Shown in pieces: positions 1 through 11,655 of a stretch of 64,000 nucleotides of DNA. Where the stretch lies: NCBI GenBank assembly GCA_030272155.1, contig CP126201.1, positions 1,532,501 to 1,596,500 on the forward strand, in the 5' to 3' direction. The position numbers and the translations under genes were made by a program. The stretch is from Tetradesmus obliquus (taxonomy: Eukaryota > Chlorophyta > Chlorophyceae > Sphaeropleales > Scenedesmaceae). Position 1 is the first letter of the stretch. Every line of letters begins with the position of its first letter. The notes below the pieces were generated by a model. It searched no databases, was not told where the DNA came from, and worked only from the letters and a program-made list of their open reading frames with translations.

Positions 1-293
1 TGTCCACGACAGCAGCAGCAGCAGGAAGCGCCGCGCCCCTGCTGCTGCCCAGCAGTGCAGCCGCCTCAGCCACAGCAGCAGCCAGCAGCTGCCCAAACAG
101 GCCCCCAGGGCTTAGGGTTTCCAGGTAGTGTAAAACCTGCTCCCCTTCCTTGTGGGGGTTTAGCAGCGGCCGCTGAGCAGCAGCAGGCTGAGCTGGCGCT
201 ACAGCCCACAGCTGCTGCCAGCTGCTGCTGCTGCTGCTGCTGCCGGTGTTTGGCTGCGCTGAATCATCATCCTGCTGTGGCTCCTGCGGCTCA

Positions 294-335
<42 letters not shown>

Positions 336-456
336 TCCCTAGGGGTGTACCACCTCAGGAAGTCATCCAAGCAGCAGCCAGGGTTGGCAGCTTTGAAGGA
401 TGACATGTCAGACAGCAGCGGCGCAGCCATCAGCCGCTGCCGCAGCAGCAGCAAGT

Positions 457-504
<48 letters not shown>

Positions 505-1224
505 ACTCTGACTTGGAGGGCGCAGCGGCATCCGCTGCAGCAGTAGCAAGCTGCAGCAGCGCTGCTTGCCGCTCTATGATTTGGTCCTCTGTGAAGACTG
601 GCTCATCTTGCAGCACAGGCACCCGCAAGGGCCTATCAGGGAAGTGCAGCAAAAAGGCACCCGGCAGCACACCGGCAACACCCACAGGTAGGGCCATCTG
701 CTCTGCTGCTGCTGCTGTTGCTGTGTCAAGATCATTGCATTCTCCTGCTGCTGCTGTTGTTGCTGCTGTTGCAAGCAGGTCCTGCGGTGCACCCTGCTGC
801 TGCTGCTGCTGCAGCAGCTGGGTAGCTGGCAATGCAGAGGTGCCAGAAAACGAGCTGCTGGGTGAGCAGAATTCCGATTGCGCATCCTCAAAGCAATCCT
901 TGGACACATCATCCTGCTGCTGCTGCTGCTCTGCTGGGAGTGCGGCTGCATCCGCTGCTGCTGCTGTGCTGGAGCTCTCTGCATCTGTTGCTGTGTATGC
1001 ATCATCAGCATCATCAGCATTGTCATCGTCGCCACCACTAACGGAAAAGAAGCTGCCACTCCCAGCAGTAGCAGGCCGCGCAATGATATCCCCTGACACC
1101 CCAGCAGCATCGCTATCCGCAGCAGCCTCAGCAGCAGCAGCATCAACATCACTTGAGGCAAGACCATCTGCCAGCGATGACAGCTGACCGCGCCTGCTGC
1201 TGCCTGCCTTCCCCAACACCCCCA

Positions 1225-1261
<37 letters not shown>

Positions 1262-2315
1262 GAGGCTAGTGCGCCTACCAGGCCGTCTGTCTCTCCTCCA
1301 GGTGCACACATTCAGCATCTGCAGCTTCTGCTGCAGCAGGCAGCTGTCAAGATCTGGGGCAGGAGGGCCGCCGAAGCTGCCGGCAGCAGCAGCAGCAGCA
1401 GCGCCCCTCGGCTCAGCAGCAGCAGCAGCAGCAGGAGCGCTGCTGCTGCTGCCAGAGAAGCTAACTGCAGTTCCTGCTGCTGGAGGTGGTTGTGCGTCAA
1501 GAGGGGTGCTGTTGCCGTAGCTGCTGTGCCGGCTGTGGCTGCCAGTGGCAAGCCTGCTGCCGCTGCTGCTGCTGCTGCTGCTGCCGGGAGGCATGTAGGG
1601 CAGCAGCGTGCGCTGCTCCCAGAACTGCAGCCGCACCTGCAAGGGCAAGGGAGGATGTGTGAGGACTCAGGCACAATGCAGACTTGAAGATGAATGCTTG
1701 AAGCAGCAACAGGTACAATTAGGTCAGAACATGCCGCAGGCCTGCCAAGAGACGCTGCCAGAACAGGCAGCTGCCATGCCAGCCGGCTGCAGCGGTGGAA
1801 GCAGCAAGGATGATGGCTGCCACTGCAGCGTGTGAGACAGCCACATGTAGGTGACCAGTGACACCCGGCATAGATATTTGCGCAGCAAAGCAACACTGAA
1901 CTTTTGCCTGCAACCGCTCGTAAGTCAATATTCATTCAGTGCAATGGACTGCAATCAAGAGGTGCATGCAACACCGCCCAGCTGCACAGCCTTGCTGGCC
2001 GCCATGGCACCAGCCCACCTGTGTCACAAAGCGCTGCCACAGCGCAGCCACTGCACGCACATATGCAACGCAATGTGACATTTTGCACAGTTCAAACCTT
2101 GGCTGCGGCTGTGCCTGTGGCCAAGCCCTAAACCCACCTGCGTAACAAAGCGTTGCCACAGCGCAGCCACCGCACGCGCATTGCCAAACAGCATGGCATG
2201 ACAGGCCAGCCGGCACAGCAGACTGCCAGGTGGAGCAGCACGAGGAAGCACTCCACTGCTGCTGCTGCTGGTGGAGGCAGCAGCACCTGAAGATGAGCAT
2301 CCTGGCTGCTGCTGG

Positions 2316-2347
<32 letters not shown>

Positions 2348-3297
2348 AGCATCATAGCCAACTAGCTGTGCTGTAGGCAGCCTGCCTGACCCGTGCCTGC
2401 TGCCGCTGCTGCTGCCCTGCCTGCTGAGCTCCATGCTGCTGCTCCTGCTGCTGCTGCTGCGCCGCAGCAGGCCGCTGCTGCTGCTGATGCCGGCTGCCCT
2501 AGGGGGGCTGAGTAGGTCTCTGAGCACTGCATCTAGCACAGTGTCAGGGGGCAGGACGGGTGCTGCTGCTTCGCCACGCGCCTCCCACCACTCAGCACCT
2601 GCAGCAGTGCAGCACAAGGTAAGGCACAACGTAAGCAGTATAGCGACTGCTAGGTCATGGCAGCTGCGATTGTTGCTGGGCTGCACTGGCTGGGAACCAT
2701 GTGCCGACGATTCCGCCCTTCTGATAACAACAAAAGCAGCTGCAGCTACTCCACAGCAGAGCTAGCAGCCAACAGGCACCAGCTGCCACCAGCACATGAA
2801 TGCAATCAGCAGCCGCACCTGCCGGCTGATACAGGCTCTTTGCAGCAGTGGCAGCAGTGCGGGCCGTCATCAGTGCACCCAGCATCGTTGTGAAGGAGCC
2901 ACCAGGGCGACACCCTTGTTGCTACATGCATCACCCCACAAGTCAACTTCTCGGGAAAGCACTCGTGCCGCTGCAAGCTTCACCCTTGAAAAATAGCGCA
3001 GCCACAGAAAGCACAGCTACTAGCAACCCAGCTAAAACCAAGCTGCCTGGAGAAAAACCGCTTTTACACGCACCTGCCAGCTCATACAGGCTCTTTGCAG
3101 CAGTGGCAGCAGTGCGGGCCGTCATCAGCGCACTCAGCATGGTCGTGAAGGATCCAGGGTCCAGCTCAGCACCCCTGCTGCTGCTGCTGCTGCTGCTAGG
3201 GTTGTAGCCGTAGGGTTGAGGGCACACGCCTGACAGCCTGCCCCCTTCCTGCAGCACTACTGCGGCCAGCTCGGCACTCCACAGCCAGTCAGCACCT

Positions 3298-3334
<37 letters not shown>

Positions 3335-5815
3335 TTCTTGGCCCAAAAATTTCCATCACCTGCAAGGTGTTCCCATCAGCAGCGAACACGCTGACGTGGC
3401 TCCAGCTTCACCAGGATCAGATCCACAGCAGCAGCAGACTACAGAGGCAAGCAGGACGAACACAACAGCCTTCTGTATACAAGGCAATGCCGCACTGCTT
3501 TTAACCCTACAAGAGGCCAAGCACCATCAAACTGCACAGTGGCCACAAACAAGCCTACTAATTCACTACAGGAGCAGCGCCATAGGAACAGCAGCCAACA
3601 AAACGACTAGAACGGACTTTACCGCAACAAATACTGCGCGTCCACGGCCCCACCTGCAGCCGCCACGCTGACGTGGCGCCTGTGCCTGTCTGCGCTGCGC
3701 ATGCCCAGCCGCCCCTGCCGCAGCGGGCTGCTGCTGAAGCCATGACGCACCACATGCAGCAGCCAGTGGTCAGCAGCAGCAGGCTCAGCCAGCAGCTGCT
3801 GCATGACTGCAGGCGACACTGCAGCAGCAGCAGCGCCGCTGCCGCTGCGCATCCCCTGCTGCTGCTTGTTAGGTGTGCTGGTGACGCTCGGCGGGCCGTG
3901 CTGCTCTTGCTGCTGCTGCTCAGCTGCCTGGCTGCTGATTAACTGCCTGTCTTGCCACACAACGTCTAGCTCAAGTGCTGTTACAGGGTCCCTGTGCTGC
4001 GCCCAAGGGTGCCAGGGCGCATCTGCATCCCACTCTAACTCATCCTCGTCATCATCCTCTGCAGGGTTTAGGTGCCCAGCCTGGCTAAACCCTAAGCCCT
4101 GAGCGGCCCTAAACCCCGCCACTGCCTCGCCAGCAGCACTGCCGTGCCTGCTGCTAACACCCTGCTGCTGCTGCCGGCTGCTGCCGGCGTGCTGCAGCAG
4201 CTGCTGCTGCAGCCAGTGCTTTCTGCTGGCATCAGGCAGGCGGAATGTGTAACACGCAGACATCCAGACGGCATGGCCGGTAGGTGCACCAAGTGCTAGC
4301 AGGTCACTGCTACTGCTGCTGCTGTTCTGCTGCTGCTGCTGAGGGCTGCTAGCTTGTCTGCTGCTGCTGCTGCCGTTGTTCCAGTACCTGCTGCTGCCAG
4401 CGGCTGCAGCAGCCGCCGCGCCAGGCGACGCAGCAGCGGCAGCAGCAGCGGCAGCAGCGGATGCGGCAGCAGCAGCACTGCCCTCCCCGAGGGCGTCTAG
4501 GCATGCTGCTGCTGCAGCGGGGCTGTGAGGGGTGAGCTGATCAGCAAAGACCGCAAGCTGCTGCTGTGGTGTTGTCAGGTGGCGAGGCAGCCTGCTGATG
4601 TGGATGCTGTCAGTGGTGAAATACACGCTGCCGCAGCCGACCTGTTACATGCAAGAGAACATGACATAACATAACCATGTTCACACAGGGAAGGAGGCAT
4701 GCCGCGACATCAGTGACAAGGACGGAAGGATGCTGATGTATGATGTGGCAGCCTGCTGATGTGGATGCTGTCAGTGATGAAGTACACGCTGCAGCCATGC
4801 ACCTGTCACATTACATCAAACAAGATGACCGTCAAGCAAGGAGCCATGCACTTCTGTGTTGATAGCATCCTTTTTTGCTCCAGCATTACCAGCGCCTACT
4901 TATATATCCAACACCTGACCGAGGCGAATAGGCCTGGAACTGACCTGTGCCGCGCCTCAGTAGGCGTCCCGCAGCCCGTCAAGCACACACACCCCAACAA
5001 GCTGCTGCAGTGCTACTGCTGCTTTAGATCAACACATCACTGACCGCCCACCTGTGCCGTGCCGCAGTAGGCGTCCCTCAGCGCGTCATGCACCGGCATC
5101 AGCAGCGGCCAGCCCACCCCGCCCCCAGCCAGCGCCAGCCGCCCCACACTCATCAAGCTGCTGGCCTCAGCAGCATCCAGCAGCCGCCGGCTGTAGCTGG
5201 CGGGCTGTAGCAGCACGAAGAGATCCAGCCCAAACCAGCGCTGCAGCTTATGGCTGCCGCAGCCGGCGGCTGGGGCCCACCAAGGGGGTTTAGCACATGG
5301 CAGCGCCTGAAAAGACCCAACTGTTAGGGTTGACTGACCATTTGCTTGTGTGTGATCTAGCGCTCCTGCTGCTGCTGTAGATGGTGGTGGTGTTGGTGTG
5401 TTGTAGCAGAAGGGCCACCAGGTTCTGCTGGCAGCTGTCCTGCTCTGATCTTGGCGTACTGCCGCTTGTACTGCTGCCAGTGCTGTGCTGTTGGGCTGGC
5501 TGAGAGCCTCAGGTGCCGGCAGCTGCACTAGCCTTGATGTCGCCTCTTCTCCTTCCTCTGCTTCTTCACCTTCCTCTGCTGCTGCTGCTGCAGTGTGACT
5601 GGTAGTGCTGCTGCTGCTGCCGGTGAGGCGCTGCACAAGCTTTGGTTTGGGTGCCTTGGAGCGGCTTCCAGCAGCAGCAGGTGCAACGGCACTGCCTAGG
5701 CCAAGGCCAGACAGTGCATCGGCAGCGGCAGCTGCAGCCGCTGCTACTGCCTTCACGCCACTGCTGCTGCCGGCAGCTGTAGCACTTGCAGTGCTGCTGG
5801 AGCTTGCAGCCGGCT

Positions 5816-5849
<34 letters not shown>

Positions 5850-7315
5850 TGGTCCATGGTGCAGCTTTGGGAGCTCAGCAGTGCTGCTGATACCTCCATC
5901 ACTGGAGCTGCTCCTGTTTCGGCTAGCTGCTGCTGCTGCTGTATTCATGGCTTCGCTGCTTTCAGCATGCTGCTCCTGGGATGCAGCAGCTGCTGTGGTG
6001 CCTGATAAAGACACGTACCCCTCTGATGAATCCACTGCATTGCTGCCACCACCTACTGCTGATGCTGCTGAACCCTCCAGCTCTTCTTGCTGCTGCTGCT
6101 CCGCATGTTCTTCCTGCAACTGCAGGTGCAACTGCCGGTACTCATCGATCAGGTCTTGCACTCGCTGATCCAGCTGTGCATTGCTGCAGCCACCATTCCC
6201 ACCCGCTGCTGCTGCTGCTGCTGCGGCTGCAGTACTACCAGCAGCACCTGCAGCTGCCTCTGCTGCTGCTTGCTGCGCCCCATGCTCACCCAGCAGCGGT
6301 GCCAGCTGCTGCTGCAGCTCTGCAGCAGCGGCTGCTTGTTGCGTTTTCACAGCGGTGCTGCGTACAGGAGCAGCTAGCCCCTTGGCATCAGGGGCTGCAG
6401 CTGCCTGTTCTGGCACAGCCTGCTGTCCTGCCGCTGCTGCACCTGGCTGCACAGCTGTTGCTGGAACTTTCTGCTGTGTTTGCTCCTTATTGGCTGCTTG
6501 CTGCTGCAGCCGCTGCTTCTGCTGGTGGTGCCGCTGTTGCTGCAGCTGCCGCTGCTTTGCTGCCTGCAGCTCTGCCTCCTTTGTGTATGGCACATGCAGC
6601 GTGAGCACGTACGGCTGCTCGCGCCATGGTAGCCTGCTACACACACATCAAGAAATCACCAGCAGCAGCACCACCGCCTAGCTGAGCAGTTGCATGACAC
6701 TTGTTCAGACAATGCAAGGCAACAAGGGATGGCATTACAGTATCATTGCTGCTCTTCACTTGCTGATCACTTGCTGCTCAATCAGCATGCATGCGTGCTG
6801 AATGTCAGTACAGCAAGAACAAATGGTGTGGATCCTGCAAGTCTGCGCCAGCTGCTCACTTGTGCTTGAGGGCGTTGCTGACGCGCACAACATTGGTGGG
6901 CTGCTTATCAGGCCCAGTGGCAGGCGGCATGTGGCTGATGTTCTCCAGTCCTGCAAGCGCATATTCACGAGTAGATATACCAAGTTGGTTTTTACAGCAA
7001 TCCATTGCAGCTGTATGTACTGCACCAGTCCCAGGCCAGGGGGTGCAGTTCAAAGTGTGTGTTGTCCGAGGCACATCTGCTGCAGCATGCACGCTGCAAC
7101 AGCTGCTGGTTCTTCCCGCACACCTGTAAGCATCCAGCCCCGAAAGCATTGCTCCACCTGGGCAACCAACCTACACGTACATCACACATGCTTTGTGTCA
7201 GAGTCCTTATCCTGCTGCTACTGCTGCTTGGGCTACTTTCGTTGCTACAGCAAACTGCCAGGCACCTTTCCAGGTTGGTAGCAAGCGTATAGTCATGAAA
7301 CCCCTCTTCAGCCAT
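1..7315 (-). CDS. RAB3GAP1: RAB3GAP1-like Rab GTPase-activating protein, catalytic subunit (3' end off the left edge)
   Basis: In animals the catalytic subunit pairs with RAB3GAP2 to act on Rab3 and Rab18 in membrane traffic and autophagy. Segments in order match the family: HDYTLATNLE (7315-7266), VEQCFRGWMLTG (7157-7124), GLENISHMPP (6950-6860), LPWREQPYVLTLHVPY (from 6633), WFGLDLFVLL and DALRDAYCGTAQ (exon end 5052), VYFTTDSIHISRLP (from 4641), ADHWLLHVVRHG, TVLDAVLRDLL, AVAALWQRFVTQ (near 2140-2185), CLLQQKLQMLNVC (near 1310-1370), VPVLQDEPVFTEDQ and LLSDMSSFKAANPG...FLRWYTPRDW (near 330-430). The phases join cleanly from 7157 to 6633, but the first exon is one phase off, so a start exon is unresolved. 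Long Gln, Ala and Ser inserts separate the conserved blocks. The final C-terminal part lies beyond base 1. Confidence 0.88.
461..504. repeat. (CTG)n tract, about 14 units
   Basis: An uninterrupted CTG run reads as GCA/CAG/AGC codons on the minus strand and contributes the Ala run of the RAB3GAP1 C-terminal half. Similar shorter tracts lie at about 297-331, 1225-1256 and 2321-2345. Confidence 0.85.
2010..2186 (-). repeat. Duplicated 3' exon edge plus donor in RAB3GAP1
   Basis: The exon end coding AVAALWQRFVTQ followed by a GT donor occurs twice, near 2140-2186 and again near 2010-2056 inside the following intron. The copies are about 130 bp apart and nearly identical over about 45 bp. The intronic copy lacks the upstream coding context. 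Confidence 0.7.
2829..3162 (-). repeat. Duplicated 3' exon edge plus donor in RAB3GAP1
   Basis: A block of about 75 bp coding SFTTMLSALMTARTAATAAK then SLYELAG and a GT donor lies near 3088-3162. A close copy lies near 2829-2905, reading MLGALMTARTAATAAKSLYQ. The second copy is downstream of the first on the minus strand, inside what should be intron. Its spacing is about 260 bp. Confidence 0.7.
4589..4803 (-). repeat. Duplicated acceptor plus 5' exon edge in RAB3GAP1
   Basis: The exon that begins at 4641 (VGCGSVYFTTDSIHISRLP) has a second acceptor-linked copy near 4739-4803 in the upstream intron. The copy keeps a CAG|GT-type acceptor and reads CSVYFITDSIHISRLP before diverging. This is an acceptor-side version of the exon-edge duplications seen throughout the window. 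Confidence 0.75.
4943..5095 (-). repeat. Duplicated 3' exon edge plus donor in RAB3GAP1
   Basis: The exon end at 5052 (DALRDAYCGTAQ then GTGGGC) is echoed near 4943-4990 in the intron. The echo retains the donor-like CACAG|GT but has TGA where the real exon has TGC, so it could not be read as coding in that frame. Confidence 0.75.
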
Positions 7316-7786
7316 TACAGGCTGTTGCGGAGCTGTGCTCGCTACGTGCGAGCTAAGCTCGTATCAGCAGTTGGCTGTTGCTGTCAGCAGCTTGACGAAC
7401 TGTGGCATGGTGGCGTGATTAAGTCAAGGCACGATCAACCATATATACTATTCTGCAAGCGGTCGCTGAGCTGCAATGTTCAGAGACTTGCGTGGTTTGC
7501 CAGGTCACATGTTGCCAAGGTACAGAGCAGCAGCAGCAGCACAGGGCACCTGCTTCTGTCTGCTTGCATTCAGGTTTGTGATGCTGTTGTTAAGCAGAGC
7601 ACGCCTCTCAAACAAGTTATCCGCCAGCCTTTCATTGATGAACAGCAACAGAAACCCTTCTGCTGAACCGCCACGTTAGGTCATTTGAATGCAGCTGTGC
7701 TACAAGCTGCGCCTGCAGGAGTAAAACTTTAGGCCACTACACCGCCCCTGATCGCCTAGCCAAGCAAACACAGGTGGAAACGGCAC
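7316..7786. other. Intergenic: RAB3GAP1 upstream and 3' flank of the Cys-rich gene
   Basis: This stretch lies between two minus-strand genes. A minus-strand TGTAA motif (plus TTACA near 7315) is a possible polyadenylation signal for the upstream Cys-rich gene, though it is about 470 bases past its stop. I see no convincing coding exon on either strand. Confidence 0.4.
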
Positions 7787-9599
7787 TCACGCCGCCCTCA
7801 TGCATGAGTGTGCTGCCAAGTTGCTGCCACCGAGAGCTTTCGATGGCTGCAGCTGTGCCGCACAGGCCTCACACTTGATTGCATTGGCAGATTTTACTGT
7901 CCCCACACCGCAGTGGCATGCTCCACACAGCGCACCACTACCACCTGGCATCTTTGCTGCGCAAGCAAAGCAGCTTGCTACTGCGGCCGCGCCCTTGCTA
8001 CCGCATGCCTGCAAGCAGGCCTTACAAGCAGGCCCATTGAACTTGTTCGGCCTCTCCATGCTGCCATTCATGCATTTAAAATAGGCAGGCACCAGCGCCG
8101 ACGAGGCAGCAGGGAGCCCCTTCTGGGTAGCAGCAGTGCAGTAGGCCTTGTTGCTGGGTGTGCTGCTGATACATTTGTAACAGCTGGCTGCAGCTGCCTG
8201 GCGTGCTGCAGCTGTACTGCTGACCATGACTGCTGGCTGTGAGCACTGGAAGCATGCTGCATTCACTTCATCTCCAAACACCATGATGTCTGGGCTGCTG
8301 CTGTTGGTATACTTCAAGCTGGCAGCCATTACGCAGCTGCTGCAGCCGGCTGGGTCCCTGGAGGGGCTGTTGAAGCACGTGCTGCACCCATCAGGCCAAA
8401 AGCTGCCAGGCCGCAGTATCGTGTTATAACACTTGAAGCATGCTGCTTGAAGCTTAGCGTCTTTCACTGTTGGACAGGTGCTGCAGGCTGCCATGGCGGT
8501 GATTCGGCCATTGCGGAAAGCGTGCACGCACTGCATGGCTGCCTCTGCTGCTAATGGGTCGCCTGCGTGCCGCCGCAGCACATTCATCAAGCAGTGATAG
8601 TCGCGTGCGCGGCACCACATGCATGTGTTGACCAGCGCAGAGCTCGGTAAGTTGGCGCAGACTGCGGCAATACTTGCAGGAAAGGGCACTTCTGGCTGGA
8701 GCTGGTAGCTGCGTTTGACCAGCGTGAAGCAGCTTGCAGGATTCTTGGTGGCGCGGCACATGGCGCAGGTGCTGCTGCTGGCTCCCACAGGGCAGCCTGC
8801 TGCTGCTTGCAGCTTGGCTGCAATCATGCCTGATACAAAGCCGCTGGAGGCGCCCTTTGAATTGTAGTTGGCATCCGCAGCGCTCTGCACCAGCATCAAG
8901 CTGCACATGCCATACGGCCAGCGTCTATCTGCTGTGCAGGAGTTGCTGATGGAGTTGTAAGGCCCAAACTGCTGGTTCGGCAGCAGTGACTTGTAGTGCA
9001 GTGCAGAGGTGTAGTTAGTGCACTCTCCAGGCCTGCCGCAGCCTGCAGGATTGCTGCACCAGCGCCAGAGGTTGCAAAACTCTGCTGCTTGGCACTCGCT
9101 GCAGCACACGCTGGGCGCTCGCCGTAGGGCGTCGCGTCTCCTGCAAGTTGGATGCAAAGGCACCATCATGAGATTGATTCAGCCCTAACCTCCATCAGCT
9201 GCGTGCAGGGCTGTTTAAGCATCTGCCTGCTGCATCAAGCAGACACAGCGTCTTCAGCAAAGGGTGTAGGTGCTAGTTGTGGTTGCGGCTGTTGCTGTTG
9301 CTGGCAGCTGTGGCTGTGGCTCAGCTGTATCAGCCGCAGCTGTGGGCCATGACGCACTTGCCTGCATAACCCTGACTTCCAAGAGCCAACACAAGCAGTT
9401 CCCCACGGATGTCAGCTTGCTGTGGTTGGCAGGCAGCATCAGCACAGTCCTGCTGGCAGTCTGTTGGCTCTGGCTGGGCAGGTGTATAGTTGCAAACGCT
9501 TCTGCACGCCGAAGCCACCGCATCTACATCCGTTGATATGAAAATCACAAGTAACAAGGCCAACAAACTTGATGTCGCTGTCTTTGATGTGGTGGACAT
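7787..9599 (-). CDS. Secreted Cys-rich protein with PAN/apple-like domain (531 aa model)
   Basis: Exon 1 (9599-9358) starts MSTTSKTATSSLLALLLVIF, a clear signal peptide. Exon 2 (9140-7787) carries CCSECQAAEFCNLWRWC, then CGRPGEC and a WPYGMCSLMLVQ block. This is the Cys/Trp pattern of the algal PAN/apple-like extracellular domain. The remaining ~350 residues are rich in CxxC pairs (for example CSTCPTVKDAKLQAACFKC). The two exons join in phase 2 to give 1596 nt. The paralogue upstream joins in phase 1; here a one-base loss in exon 2 is offset by using a GT four bases past the ancestral donor position. The likely role is an extracellular or cell-wall carbohydrate/protein-binding protein; the ligand is unknown. 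Confidence 0.72.
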
Positions 9600-10465
9600 G
9601 TCGCGCCAAACCTTTACACACCGCCAAAACTAGCAATCGTTCTGCAGATGTCTTGTACGATGCTGGAATAACAATAAAAGCTCAATGCCGCGCCCTTTGG
9701 CTATGCAAGGATGGTCGTAGTCGAGCATAAACCCGGGGCGCTTTGAATGGTGGCAGTTACAGTTGACAGATTAATGTAAGCACCATGCTTGACATGGAGT
9801 CAAGCAGGTCCCCCAAGCAGCCAGACAGTTCAAGATAGTATAGGTCCATTGGTACTGGTGTCTTGCCTGCTGATCTACGCATGGCGTGCCATAATATGGC
9901 TGTTCTGCTGACAGTGATTGTCGCCTGATTGTCAGGCTTGTCTGCATGTACCGTCTGTACTGCATGATACAGTGCGGTGTCGCTGCCAGACAGCGCGCAA
10001 GCCTGGCACAAAGCGATGCTTCCAAATTGCACTTGTACCACACTGGCTGATTCATGTGTTTGCAACTCAGCTGGTGTAACTGCCAAGCTGAAGGCCTAGC
10101 ATGTGGCTTGCATCGTGTGGCCTGGCACACCCTGCAGACCCTCTTCTGGCATTCCAAGAGGTACTAGGATGCTATGTTTGCCAGTGGCTGCCAGTCTCAC
10201 ACACCGCTGCATGCAATGATATGTTTCACAGACCCGCATTAGGTACAGGCACCATACCAGCATTGCTGGCACAAAACATATGCCAGGTCCAACCTGGCAA
10301 TGGCGACCAACACACAACCCAAATCCAGCAACAACAGACACTGTAATTGTGCAGCTGCTACCCAGAACAGTTACTTGCTGCAGTCGCGCTGCTGTTCTAT
10401 GCCCTGTCACATAGACTTACTGCCCGTGCTCAGGTGACACACGAAGCAGCTGCATTGACGCCTGG
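9600..10465. other. Intergenic between the two Cys-rich paralogues
   Basis: This is upstream sequence of the 7.8-9.6 kb gene and 3' flank of the next paralogue, which stops early at 10466. I looked for decayed copies of the missing CxxC-rich C-terminal half and did not recognise any. AATAAAAG near 9671 is AT-rich but not a clear signal. Confidence 0.4.
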
Positions 10466-11655
10466 CTACTGCAAGCCTGCAGGTAAATCTTGCAGGAAAT
10501 CCTTCGACTGCACTTGATTGCTGCAGGTTGCCAAGCTGGCAAACTCGCCTTGTCGGAAGGCCAGCACACACTTCACAGCTGCTTCTGCTGCTGCTTGGTT
10601 GTCTGCATGCCGCAGCAGCACCTGTGACGTGCAGGTGGCATCCCGTGTGCGGCACCACATGCACGTGGCCACTAGCTCTGGGCTGGACATGTTGGCACAC
10701 ACTGCAGCAAGGCTTGCAGGAATGGGGTTCTGGGGTTGAAACTCATATGTCATCATCATCAGGGAGAAGCAGCTTGCAGGATTCTTGGTGGCGAGGCACA
10801 AGGAGCAAGCGGCAGCTGTGAGGCCCACAGGGCAGCCTGATGCTGCTTGCAGTTTGGCTGCAATCATGCCTGATACAAAGCCGCTAGAGGGGCCCTGTGA
10901 ATCGTAGTTGGCATCTGCAGGGCTCTGCACCAGCATCAAGCTGCACATTCCTTGTGGCCAGCGGCCGTCTGCTGTGCATGTCTTGTTGTTTGCAGGACCA
11001 AAGCGCTGGTATGGCAGCAAGCTGTTGTAGCGCATGGACTGCACGTATCTGGTGCACTCGCCAGGCTGGCCGCAGCCTACAGGACTGCTGCACCAGCGCC
11101 AGAGGTTGCAGAACTCTGCTGCTTGGCACTCGCTGCAGCACACGCTGGGGCGCTCGCCGTAAGGCGTCACATCCCCTGAGAAGCAGACACACATTTGCCA
11201 AGAGTTAGATGGATGGTGGCAACTTACCACAAGTGAAAATTATGAGTCGACTGCCTTTCCCATACTTCCAGCTTGTAGAAATTATGAGTCAACTGCCTTT
11301 CCCATACTACAGCTGCTCATGAAACACATGCTGCATGATGGTACGTCAGCAGCAGTGTTCAACAGTGGCTGCATGATAAAAGGAAAAGGCTGCAGCCCTG
11401 CTCTGCCTATTGTAGCTCACCTGTTTTACCATGGCTTCCTAGTGCCAAAACCAGCAGCTCTCCACGTATGTCTGCCAGCTGGGGGTTGCAGACATCGTCA
11501 GGGCAGTCCTGCTGGCAGTTTGCTGGCTGTGGCTGGAGGGCATTGCTGCTGCAGACGCTGGTGCACGCCCAAGACTTCACAGCTGCATCACAGGATGTTA
11601 ATGAAATCACTAACACCACAAGCCACGCTAGTGCTGCCCGTGTCGAGGACGACAT
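10466..11655 (-). CDS. Secreted Cys-rich PAN/apple-like paralogue, shorter (314 aa model)
   Basis: Exon 1 (11655-11421) begins MSSSTRAALAWLVVLVISLT, a signal peptide, followed by SVCSSNALQPQPANCQQDC. Exon 2 (11175-10466) opens DVTPYGERPSVCCSECQ and repeats the domain FCNLWRWC, CGQPGEC and WPQGMCSLML. The donor is ACAG|GTGAGC and the acceptor CTCAG; phase 1, total 945 nt. It is a tandem duplicate of the 7.8-9.6 kb gene. Similarity ends after the ATCS of the C-terminal region, and the protein stops at a TAG about 215 residues before its neighbour. It is either a genuine short form or a copy truncated by rearrangement; the domain itself is intact. Confidence 0.68.

Noticed and set aside
246-1187. 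Long plus-strand frame full of Cys, Ser and Ala runs
   Set aside because: It is the reverse-strand shadow of RAB3GAP1 CAG repeats; the minus frame carries conserved family motifs here.
7193-7666. 157-codon plus-strand frame beside the RAB3GAP1 start
   Set aside because: It overlaps RAB3GAP1 N-terminal exons on the other strand and has no recognisable domain.
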